Both the position numbers and the translations under genes were made by a program. A stretch of DNA of 64,000 nt from Zoogloea sp. (GTDB lineage Bacteria > Pseudomonadota > Gammaproteobacteria > Burkholderiales > Rhodocyclaceae). Where the stretch lies: NCBI RefSeq assembly GCF_030157465.1, contig NZ_JAOAUU010000058.1, positions 1-64,000 of the forward strand, in the 5' to 3' direction. Each line of letters opens with the position of its first letter. Positions within the stretch are counted from its first letter, which is position 1. The notes beneath the pieces were generated by a model. The model saw nothing but the letters and a program-made list of their open reading frames with translations, was not told the DNA's origin and ran no database searches. This document shows, piece by piece, positions 53,672 to 61,666 of this stretch.

Positions 53672-55639
53672 TCATTCGTCGCCCAGCCCGGCGCCCGGAG
53701 CGGGGCTGCCCAGTCCGGCGGTGCTGCCGTCGCTGGCGGAGATGGTGCCCAGGCGCGCCTTCAGCGAGGGCGCCCGGCCGTCGAGCAGCGCGGCATAGAC
53801 GATGGAGTTGGCCATCACCTTTTTCACGTAGTCGCGGGTTTCACCGAAGGGAATGCTTTCGGCGTAGATCGCGCCCTCGAGGGGCTTCACGTCCTTCCAG
53901 CGCTTGGCCCGGCCGGGGCCGGCGTTGTAGGCGGCCGAGGCCAGGACCGGATGGTTGTCGAGGCCTTCGAGCACCATGCGCATGTAGGTGGTGCCGAGCA
54001 TGACGTTGGTGTCCGGATCCTGCAGCCAGCCCACGTTGTAGCCCTTCATGCCGAGCTTGCCGGCCACCCACTGGCCGGTAGCGGGCATGATCTGCATCAG
54101 CCCCTGAGCCCCCACGCCGGAGCGGGCAGCGGTGACGAAGCGGCTTTCCTGGCGCATCAGGCCGTACACCCAGCCGGTGTCGAGATCGCGCTGGCGGGCA
54201 TTGGGTTCGATGCGGTCGCGGTAGGGCGCCAGATAGCGCAGGCTGTAGTCGTGCTCGCTGCGGGTGCGGTCGGCGGCGTTGATGGCCCGATCATAGACCC
54301 CGAGCTGCTGGGCAAGCTGGGCGGCGGCGATGAGGAAGCGGTCGTCCCGGTTGCGCATCGTCCAGTTCCACTCGCGGGCGGCTTCGGTGCGCATGTCGAG
54401 GCGAAACAGCGCCAGGGCGCGCTGGATGCCGGGCGCCTGGCGGGTCTGCTCGAATTCGTCGGAGCTGATGGCGCGGGCTTTCTTGGGCAGCGTGAAAGTG
54501 CGGCCAAGCTCCTCGTCAGCCAGGATGCTGTAGAAAGTGGGGTGGCCGGCGATGCGCTCAAAGGCCTTGCGCGAAACCTCGCGGTTGCCCAGGGCGGCCT
54601 CGGCACGGCCGAGCCAGTAGGTCCAGTCGGGCTGGTTGCGCAGCTCGGCAGGCATGGCTTCGACCGCTGCCTTGACGGTTTTCCAGTCGCCGGCGCGCAG
54701 CGCCGCGCGCACGCGCCAGGCGGCCTGTTCTTCGGACATGGGCGTATCGCCGGCGGCCCTGAACCAGGCGTTGGCATCGGGCATCAGCTTGGTGGCGGCC
54801 TGCCACGCAATCTGGCCAAGGGCGTAGCCGCGATCCGGGGTGGTCAGGCGTTCGTTGAGGCCAAGGTAACGGGCGTAGGCGCCCTGCGGGTCGTCGCGGG
54901 CCAGGCGGGCCAGGGCAACCAGGGCCAGTTCGCGGCCCTGGCGGCTGGCCGCAAAGTTGGCGGGCATGCGGTCCAGCCAGGTGGACGGGTTGGCCGCGGC
55001 CTTGTCGAGGTCAGACGCGGCCGGCTGCTGATCCGCCGGCAGCCAGTTGGCCACGGCGCGGGCGCCCGCATTGCGCTTGGCTTCCATCAGGCGGCGCACG
55101 CGCCCCCAGGTTTCATCGGGGCTGATCAGCCCCTCGCTGACCAGCGCCTGCAGCACCGGGATACAGCTTGCCGGCGTGTCGACCAGCGAGAACCAGAGCG
55201 GGCGGATTTCTTCAAGCAGGGCCGGATCGCCGCTGTAGAGGCGCGCCTGGTAGTGGTAACACTTGATGTCCTGCTCGGGCTGCTCGAGCTTGGAGTATTC
55301 GGCCAGCAGCGGGCCGAACTCGCCGCGCTTGCCCAGGCTGCGCAGCCATTCGGAGCGCAGTTTCTCGGCCGCCCAGCTGCCGGCGTTGCGCTGCAAAAAA
55401 TCGCGGATGCGCTCGAAATCCACATCGCCGGCACGGGCGATCTGGTTGGACAAGGCCCAGTATTCGGGATAGGGATCGAGGACGTGGCCGGTGGGCGGCG
55501 CATTCAGGGCGAGCCTGTGGCGGTCGCCCGTTCGCGCTGCGTCCTTTGCCAGCAGGATCCGCTCGTCGCCGGGGTCACCGCCGGCGGGCATGGCCATCCA
55601 CAACACTGCCGCCAGAACGGCCCACGCGCTATTCTTCAT
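53672..55639 (-). CDS. slt: Soluble lytic murein transglycosylase
   Basis: A 655-residue periplasmic enzyme with an N-terminal signal (MKNSAWAVLAAVLWMAMPAG), a large TPR-like superhelix, and a C-terminal SLT domain with catalytic Glu in YGLMRQESRFV and AQGLMQIMPATGQWVA. It cleaves glycan strands to anhydro-muropeptides. It is divergent from the 5-formyl-THF gene with a gap of about 40 bp. Confidence 0.93.
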   Translation of the reverse strand: MKNSAWAVLAAVLWMAMPAGGDPGDERILLAKDAARTGDRHRLALNAPPTGHVLDPYPEYWALSNQIARAGDVDFERIRDFLQRNAGSWAAEKLRSEWLRSLGKRGEFGPLLAEYSKLEQPEQDIKCYHYQARLYSGDPALLEEIRPLWFSLVDTPASCIPVLQALVSEGLISPDETWGRVRRLMEAKRNAGARAVANWLPADQQPAASDLDKAAANPSTWLDRMPANFAASRQGRELALVALARLARDDPQGAYARYLGLNERLTTPDRGYALGQIAWQAATKLMPDANAWFRAAGDTPMSEEQAAWRVRAALRAGDWKTVKAAVEAMPAELRNQPDWTYWLGRAEAALGNREVSRKAFERIAGHPTFYSILADEELGRTFTLPKKARAISSDEFEQTRQAPGIQRALALFRLDMRTEAAREWNWTMRNRDDRFLIAAAQLAQQLGVYDRAINAADRTRSEHDYSLRYLAPYRDRIEPNARQRDLDTGWVYGLMRQESRFVTAARSGVGAQGLMQIMPATGQWVAGKLGMKGYNVGWLQDPDTNVMLGTTYMRMVLEGLDNHPVLASAAYNAGPGRAKRWKDVKPLEGAIYAESIPFGETRDYVKKVMANSIVYAALLDGRAPSLKARLGTISASDGSTAGLGSPAPGAGLGDE

Positions 55640-55679
55640 TGCTCTACGTCCCGCCAAAATGCCGCCGGAGAATAGCACA

Positions 55680-56330
55680 GTGACCTCGTCCTTCCCCTTT
55701 CCTGAAGCCCCCGCCCGAGCCAAATCGGAGGCCGATATTGCTGCAGCGCGAAAAAAACTCCGCAATGCCCGCATCGCCGCCCGCGAGGCCCTGCCGGAAG
55801 CCTTGCGCCAGGCCCTGACGGCGCGCATCGAAACCCATCTCGACGCGCTCCTGGACCAGCTCTCGCCAGCCCGGATTGCCTTCTGCTGGCCGTGGCGCGG
55901 CGAGGTGGACCTGGTGCCCTGGGCGCACCGCTGGCTGGCCGCCGATCCGGCGCGTCGGGCGGCGCTGCCGATCGTGCGCAAGCCGGGGCAGCCGATGGAG
56001 TTCCTGCGCTGGCAACCCGGCGTGGCGATGGAAACCGACCACCACGGGATTCCGGTACCGACCGGCGCCGAAGCGCTCGAACCGGATCTCATCCTCGTTC
56101 CGCTCAATGTCTTCGACGCGGCGGGTTTTCGGCTGGGCTACGGTGGCGGCTATTTCGACCGCACGCTGGCTGCGCTCGATCCGGCGCCACTCACCGTCGG
56201 GGTCGCTTTCGAGCTGGCCCGGGCAGACACCACCTGGCCCCAGCCCCACGACCATCCGATGCGCTGGATCGTCACCGAGGCCGGCGCGCACAAGGCCGCG
56301 CAGGCCGCCGGCACCCTCAGCGGGGATTGA
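55680..56330 (+). CDS. 5-formyltetrahydrofolate cyclo-ligase
   Basis: A 216-residue enzyme (ARKKLRNARIAAREALPE at the N-terminus, and RLGYGGGYFDRTLA, the ATP/Mg signature). It converts 5-formyl-THF to methenyl-THF. The GTG at 55680 is preferred because GGAG lies nine bases upstream, while the ATG at 55659 has no ribosome site; the difference is seven residues. It ends inside convergent oxyR. Confidence 0.88.
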   Translation: MTSSFPFPEAPARAKSEADIAAARKKLRNARIAAREALPEALRQALTARIETHLDALLDQLSPARIAFCWPWRGEVDLVPWAHRWLAADPARRAALPIVRKPGQPMEFLRWQPGVAMETDHHGIPVPTGAEALEPDLILVPLNVFDAAGFRLGYGGGYFDRTLAALDPAPLTVGVAFELARADTTWPQPHDHPMRWIVTEAGAHKAAQAAGTLSGD

Positions 56331-57237
56331 TGGGTTTCACGCCCTGCAGCGGGCTGGCGAGAATCGCCGAGCGGATCACGTCGATGGCGCCGCTCCGCGG
56401 ATAGGTGACGCGCCAGGCGAGCGCGATGCGACGGAAGGGTTCAGGCGCCTCGAAGGGCCGCACGGCAAGCAGCGAGTTGCTGCCCGACATCGGCGCCGCC
56501 GCGGCGCTGGGCAGCACGGTGATGCCGGCGCCGGTGGCCACCATGTGGCGGATGGTTTCCAGCGAGCTGCCTTCCAGCGTGCGCTGCAGGCCCTCGCCGG
56601 GGCGGCACATGGGGCAGACTTCCAGCACCTGATCGCGAAAACAGTTGCCGGCCCCCAGCAGGAGCAGCGGCGCGTCGGCCAGGCGGCTGGCGGGAATCGC
56701 CTCGTCCTGCTCCCACGGATGGCCAGCGGGCAGCAGCACACGGAAGGGCTCGTCGTATACCGCCTGGGTGACGATGCCGGGCTCCTCGAAGGGCAGCGCG
56801 ATGACGATCACGTCGAGGTCGCCGCGCTTGAGCGATTCGGCCAGGCGGGCGGTGTAGTTTTCCTGGATCAGCAGCGGCATCGACGGCGCCGCGGCATGCA
56901 CCCGCGGGATCAGGTGCGGCAGCAGGTAGGGCCCGATGGTGTAGATCACGCCGAGCTTGAGCGGGCCCGACAGCGGGTCGCGGCCGGCGGTGGCGAGCTC
57001 CTTGATCTGGCCGGCTTCGAGCAGCACCTTTTCGGCCTGGGAAACAATGCGGGCGCCGATGTCGGTGATCTTGACGTCGGCCGCGCTGCGTTCGAACAGC
57101 GTGACCGCCAGCTCCTCCTCGAGCTTCTTGATGGCGACCGAGAGCGTCGGCTGGCTGACATTGCAGCGTTCCGCCGCGTGGCCAAAATGACGCTCGCGGG
57201 CAAGCGCAACGAGATAGCGAAGATCGGTAAGCGTCAT
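56317..57237 (-). CDS. oxyR: OxyR peroxide-sensing LysR-type regulator
   Basis: A 306-residue LysR regulator. The HTH is at the N-terminus (ERHFGHAAERCNVSQPTLSVAIKKLE) and the peroxidatic/resolving Cys pair is in GAGNCFRDQVLEVC, aligned with Cys199 and Cys208 of E. coli OxyR. It activates catalase and peroxiredoxin genes under H2O2. It is divergent from the protease gene, with 200 bp between. Confidence 0.92.
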   Translation of the reverse strand: MTLTDLRYLVALARERHFGHAAERCNVSQPTLSVAIKKLEEELAVTLFERSAADVKITDIGARIVSQAEKVLLEAGQIKELATAGRDPLSGPLKLGVIYTIGPYLLPHLIPRVHAAAPSMPLLIQENYTARLAESLKRGDLDVIVIALPFEEPGIVTQAVYDEPFRVLLPAGHPWEQDEAIPASRLADAPLLLLGAGNCFRDQVLEVCPMCRPGEGLQRTLEGSSLETIRHMVATGAGITVLPSAAAAPMSGSNSLLAVRPFEAPEPFRRIALAWRVTYPRSGAIDVIRSAILASPLQGVKPINPR

Positions 57238-57437
57238 GAGTCACCCCGGCTGCAGTAGCGATAGTGAATAACTATACAACGCTGGCAGCCGAGAGGGCAT
57301 TTTCTTGCCGTCGGCGGGCTGCGCATCTGCGGCTTGTCCTGGCCGGAAGCGCCCCCACATTTGTAATCGTTTGTTCAAACAGGGAACACGGCGCCGCAGC
57401 TGGCGTCCACTTGCCCGTGAAAATACAGGAGCACTTC

Positions 57438-58967
57438 ATGAAGCCTGCCGTGGTTCGATCCACCCTGGCCGTTTCGGCCATCGCCCTTGCGCTCGCCGGC
57501 TGCCTGCAGGAGGGCGGCGCGATTTCTCCGTCCCACGCCGCCAACGGCGCGCCGACGCAAGCCACTGCACCGGCCCTGACGCCCCCGGTGGCGCCGCTCG
57601 CCCAGTCCGGGCGCTACGGCCTGCCGGACTTTTCCGCACTGGTCGAGCAGGTTGGCCCGGCGGTGGTGAATATCAGCGTCACCCAGAAGCTGGCCCGCGG
57701 CAATGGCGCAACGAGCGGCGACGACCCCTTCGCCGGCGACCCGTTCTACGATTTCCTGCGCCGCTTCGGGGTGCCGGTTCCGGGCATGCCCGGCAATGGC
57801 GGCAACGGCGGCGGGCGCATGCCGGAGCAGATCCAGCAGGGCGTCGGCTCCGGCTTCATCGTCAGCGCAGACGGCTTTGTCCTGACCAACGCCCACGTGG
57901 TCGATGGCGCCACCGAGGTCACCGTCAAGCTCACCGACAAGCGCGACTTCAAGGCCCGGGTGGTGGGCGTGGACAAGCGCACCGACGTGGCCCTCCTGAA
58001 GATCGACGCCTCCGGCCTGCCCTTCGTCAGGACCGGCGACGCCGAGCGCACCAAGGTGGGCGAATGGGTCATCGCGATGGGCTCGCCCTTCGGCTTCGAG
58101 AACACGGTCACCGCCGGCATCATCAGCGCCAAGGCGCGCCGCCTGCCCGACGAGAACTACGTGCCCTTCATCCAGACCGACGTGGCCATCAACCCCGGCA
58201 ACTCGGGCGGGCCGCTGTTCAACCTGGCCGGCGAGGTGATCGGCATCAACTCGCAGATCTACTCCCGCTCGGGCGGCTTCATGGGCATCTCGTTTGCGAT
58301 TCCCATCGACGTGGCGATGAAGGTGAAGGACCAGCTGCAGAAATACGGCAAGGTTTCCCGCGGCCGGCTTGGCGTCTCGATCCAGGGCCTCGATGCGGAC
58401 CTGGCCCAGAACTTCGGCCTCGACAAGCCCAACGGGGCCCTCGTCGCCAACGTGGAAAGCGGCTCACCCGCCGAAAAGGCCGGCCTGCAGCCCGGTGACG
58501 TGGTGCTCGGCGTCAATGGCCAGAAGGTGGACAACTCCGCCGACCTGCCGCGCATCATCGGCGACCAGAAGCCCGGCTCCGTGGTCCGCCTGTCGATCTG
58601 GCGCGACCGCAAAGCCCGCGAGCTGAGCGTCACGCTCGGCGAACAGCTTGGCGAGAAAGTCGCCGCGGCAGCCGGTGCCGAGAAGAAGAACGACGGCGCC
58701 AGCAGCAAGCTGGGCCTCGCCGGTCGCGCCCTGACGGCCCAGGAAACCGCGCGCCTCGGCGTGCCGGGCGGCGTGGTGGTGGAAGCCGCCAGCGGCCCGG
58801 CCGCCAAGGCCGGCTTGCAGGCGGGCGACGTGATCGTCGGCATCAACAACCAGCCGATCACCGGTATCGAGCAATTCCGCAAGCTGCTCGATGCCGCCGG
58901 AAACCGCTTCGCACTGCTTGTCCAGCGCGGCGGAAACCGCATCTTCATGCCGGTCCGGATCTCCTGA
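57438..58967 (+). CDS. DegP/MucD-type periplasmic serine protease with two PDZ domains
   Basis: A 509-residue trypsin-fold protease. A signal with a lipobox-like LALAGC (Cys near residue 22) is followed by His in TNAHVVDG, Asp in RTDVALLKI, Ser in NPGNSGGPLF, and two PDZ domains (VESGSPAEKAGLQPGDVVLG; GPAAKAGLQAGDVIVGINN). It degrades misfolded envelope proteins. AGGAG at 57427-57431 precedes the ATG. A long hairpin follows. Confidence 0.94.
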   Translation: MKPAVVRSTLAVSAIALALAGCLQEGGAISPSHAANGAPTQATAPALTPPVAPLAQSGRYGLPDFSALVEQVGPAVVNISVTQKLARGNGATSGDDPFAGDPFYDFLRRFGVPVPGMPGNGGNGGGRMPEQIQQGVGSGFIVSADGFVLTNAHVVDGATEVTVKLTDKRDFKARVVGVDKRTDVALLKIDASGLPFVRTGDAERTKVGEWVIAMGSPFGFENTVTAGIISAKARRLPDENYVPFIQTDVAINPGNSGGPLFNLAGEVIGINSQIYSRSGGFMGISFAIPIDVAMKVKDQLQKYGKVSRGRLGVSIQGLDADLAQNFGLDKPNGALVANVESGSPAEKAGLQPGDVVLGVNGQKVDNSADLPRIIGDQKPGSVVRLSIWRDRKARELSVTLGEQLGEKVAAAAGAEKKNDGASSKLGLAGRALTAQETARLGVPGGVVVEAASGPAAKAGLQAGDVIVGINNQPITGIEQFRKLLDAAGNRFALLVQRGGNRIFMPVRIS

Positions 58968-58971
58968 AAAC

Positions 58972-59009
58972 CACAAAGCCTGTAGGCGCCATGCCCTGCA
59001 GGCTTTGTG
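58972..59009 (+). terminator. Long hairpin after the DegP-type protease
   Basis: Fifteen base pairs (one T-G) between 58972-58986 and 58995-59009 around an 8-base loop; arms begin CACAAAGCCTG and end CAGGCTTTGTG. The stem starts five bases after the stop codon. No U-tract follows, so it may terminate inefficiently or protect the mRNA end. Confidence 0.6.
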
Positions 59010-59147
59010 CACCCAGGGCGCAACAAGTCACACTGCAAGCGGCAAGATTACGCAGACCATCCCGGATGGGCTGGATATAATCGGAAAAAAACGGGGGAAG
59101 CTGGTCTCAGGGAGCCCTCCGGTTCCGCTTATAACAAAAGTCACCCG

Positions 59148-61190
59148 ATGCCCTTGCTGCCGCTCCGACGGACCCTGCTTGCCACCCTCGCGGGTGTGCT
59201 GCCGCTGCAGCTTGCCCTTGCCGCAGACTCCCTGCGCGGGGCGGGCGCAGAACTGCCGTTTTTCGAAGAGCTGCCAACCGTCCTGTCGGCCTCGCGCCTG
59301 CCCCAGGCGCTCAACGAAGCACCGGGCTCCGTCACCATCCTCGACCGCGAGTTCATCCGCGCCACCGGCTACCGGGACGTGGCCCGCCTGCTCCGGCTGG
59401 TTCCCGGCATGCAGGTCGGCCAGGAACGCGGACACAGCCAGTGGGTCACCTACCACGGCCTCGGCAGCGACTATCCGACCGAAATCCAGGTGTTGATCGA
59501 CGGGCGCTCGGTGTATGCCCCAAGCAGCTTTGGCGGCGTCGATTGGTCAGCCCTGCCCCTCACGATCCAGGAAATCGAGCGCATCGAGGTTGTCCGCGGC
59601 ACCAACTCCAACGCCTACGGGGCCAACGCGTTTCTTGGCGTGATCAACATCATCACCCGCCACAGCCACCAGGACCGGGGCGCCTCGGGCCAGATCAATG
59701 TCGGCAATCATGGCATCACCGACACCCACGCCAGCTGGACCGGTGGCAGCGACGGACTCGGCGTACGCCTCTCTGCCGCCCAGACCCGCGACAACGGATT
59801 CACCGGCGTGCGCGACTCGCGCCACAGCCAGACCCTCAGCCTGCGCAGCGATTACCGCATCAACGCCCGTGACGAACTCACCGTTCGCGCGGGCTACAAC
59901 CATACCGAGCGCGACCAGGGCTACCCGGACTCGACCTTCGGCAACAATGCCGAGCGCGCCACGGGCACCGAGGGCAGCACCATTCACCTCACCTGGCGCC
60001 GCACGGTTGCCGACGACGAGGAGTGGCTGGTCAGCCTCTATCGCAACCACGAATCCGGCATCGACCGCTGGCTGGCAGCCGGACTCGGCTACACCGACGT
60101 TCCCCTGAACCGCAATCGATCGGCCGACCGGACCAACGTCGAATTGCAGCACCGCTTCGCCCTAAATCCGCAGGCCCGGCTGGTGTGGGGCCTGGAGAGC
60201 CGGCGCGACCAGACCACCGCGCCCTTCCTGTTCGCCGGCGGCAACCCGCCGGCCATGAACCTGTACCGGGCCTTTTCCAACCTCGACTGGCGCATCACGC
60301 CCGACTGGGCGCTCAACCTCGGCGGCCTGCTCGAGAAGAACGGCAGCGTGGCGGCGCAATTCATCCCGCGGGCCTTCATCAACTGGCAGGCCAGCCCCAC
60401 CGACACCTTCCGTGCCGGCTACGCGCGGGCCTGGCAGCAGCGCAACCTGTTCGACCTTTACGGCGACGTGCGCGCCTACAGTGCCAACAGCAATCCAAAG
60501 ACCGACCGGCCCATCGCGTGGCCCTATGTGGCAAACCCGGATCTGCGCACACCCCGCGTCGACACCTTCGAAATCGGCTACCTGGGCCGCTTCCCGGCCA
60601 TCGACGGCACCCTGGACGTGCGGATCTTCAACGAGCGAATCAACGATTTCGTGATCCGCCACATCGTCCCGTCCCCGATCGGCCCGCTGAGCCTGCCGCT
60701 GCCCACATCCCAGTTCATCAACCTGTCCTCGCCCGTCGTGCTGCGCGGCATCGAATACCAGTTCCGCACCAAGCCGCGGGCCGGCACCGAATTCCTGCTC
60801 AGCCACACGATCATCGACCGGCGCACCGACGATCCGGAAGTCGCCAAGCGCACCGCCCCGTATTCGGCCAGCCTCACCTGGCTGCAGGACTACGGCCACG
60901 GCTGGACGAGCACCGCCAGCGTGCTGCGCATGGGCCCGCTGGCCGGCGGCTATGGCTACGTGCCCGGCTGCGACTACAGCGCGCGCCCCTACACCAGCCT
61001 CGACCTGCGCATCGCCCGGGCCTTCCGGCTCGATGGCCGCAAGATCGAAGTGGCCTTGAACGGCATCAACCTGGGCAGCAGCCACCAGGAAATCGCCGAC
61101 CGCTCGGAGCAGTGCCTGCAGGCCAACCCGGCGAAGCCGGTCAACCCGGCCTCCAGCATGGGCTGGCTGTCGCTGGCGGTGGAGCTTTAG
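59148..61190 (+). CDS. TonB-dependent outer-membrane receptor
   Basis: A 680-residue receptor with a signal peptide ending LALAADS, the plug domain from residue 40 (ALNEAPGSVTILDREFIRATG, VLIDGRSVYAP, IERIEVVRGTNSNAYGANAF) and a 22-strand-type barrel. The substrate is unknown; there is no adjacent transporter. TATAAT at 59076-59081 is a possible -10 with a roughly 60-base leader. A strong hairpin terminates it. Confidence 0.9.
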   Translation: MPLLPLRRTLLATLAGVLPLQLALAADSLRGAGAELPFFEELPTVLSASRLPQALNEAPGSVTILDREFIRATGYRDVARLLRLVPGMQVGQERGHSQWVTYHGLGSDYPTEIQVLIDGRSVYAPSSFGGVDWSALPLTIQEIERIEVVRGTNSNAYGANAFLGVINIITRHSHQDRGASGQINVGNHGITDTHASWTGGSDGLGVRLSAAQTRDNGFTGVRDSRHSQTLSLRSDYRINARDELTVRAGYNHTERDQGYPDSTFGNNAERATGTEGSTIHLTWRRTVADDEEWLVSLYRNHESGIDRWLAAGLGYTDVPLNRNRSADRTNVELQHRFALNPQARLVWGLESRRDQTTAPFLFAGGNPPAMNLYRAFSNLDWRITPDWALNLGGLLEKNGSVAAQFIPRAFINWQASPTDTFRAGYARAWQQRNLFDLYGDVRAYSANSNPKTDRPIAWPYVANPDLRTPRVDTFEIGYLGRFPAIDGTLDVRIFNERINDFVIRHIVPSPIGPLSLPLPTSQFINLSSPVVLRGIEYQFRTKPRAGTEFLLSHTIIDRRTDDPEVAKRTAPYSASLTWLQDYGHGWTSTASVLRMGPLAGGYGYVPGCDYSARPYTSLDLRIARAFRLDGRKIEVALNGINLGSSHQEIADRSEQCLQANPAKPVNPASSMGWLSLAVEL

Positions 61191-61222
61191 AGCAAAGCAC
61201 TCTTGAACGGAGAAAGAAAAAA

Positions 61223-61260
61223 CGAGGGGGCGTGACTGGAATTCCAGCCACGCCCCCTCG
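61223..61260. terminator. Strong bidirectional terminator
   Basis: CGAGGGGGCGTG and CACGCCCCCTCG form a 12-bp perfect stem, with inner CTGGA/TCCAG pairing extending it. AAAAAA precedes it. It lies between the convergent receptor and PII-like genes. Confidence 0.88.
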
Positions 61261-61280
61261 CTGTTTCAACTTCGGCAGCT

Positions 61281-61622
61281 TCAGTCGCTGCCCGAACTCA
61301 CCGTTTTGCGGATGAACACGGCCCGCTGCACCTCGGTCACCCATACCAGGCCATCACCGGTCTGGCCCGTCGTGGCCACCTGGACGATGTGATCGACCAG
61401 CACGTCGGCCAGTTCATCCGGCGCAATGATCTCGACCCGCAACTTCTCGGTAAAGTCGGTCAGTTCCTCCTTGATGCTGTTGGGCGTGTGGCGGATTGTT
61501 GATCCGCAGCCCGCCGCCTTGCTGATGGTCATGCCCGGAAAACCCGGCACGGCGCGGAGCACCTCGCGCAGCCGGGGCAGTTTCTGCGGGCGGATAACGG
61601 CGTGGATTTCCTTCATTTTCAT
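61281..61622 (-). CDS. PII-like protein associated with a metal-efflux RND pump
   Basis: A 113-residue PII fold (MKMKEIHAVIRPQKLPRLREVL, GMTISKAAGCG, KLRVEIIAPDELADVLVDHIV and TGQTGDGLVWVTEV). The T-loop lacks the Tyr51 (YRGAEY) of GlnB/GlnK and reads HTPNSIKEELTDF instead, so it is not a classical uridylylated nitrogen sensor. It is 44 bases downstream of the CzcA/CusA pump gene on the same strand, so it may sense metal or adenylates for the pump. Confidence 0.87.
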   Translation of the reverse strand: MKMKEIHAVIRPQKLPRLREVLRAVPGFPGMTISKAAGCGSTIRHTPNSIKEELTDFTEKLRVEIIAPDELADVLVDHIVQVATTGQTGDGLVWVTEVQRAVFIRKTVSSGSD

Positions 61623-61666
61623 CTCCTTGCGTCAGGCACGGGCCGCACTCGGGCGGCCCGCCTCGA

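Noticed and set aside
59076-59147. Possible cobalamin riboswitch in the leader of the TonB-dependent receptor
   Set aside because: Only a short GGGAAGC/GGTCTC resemblance exists in about 60 bases; too short and without the B12-box context to hold the fold.
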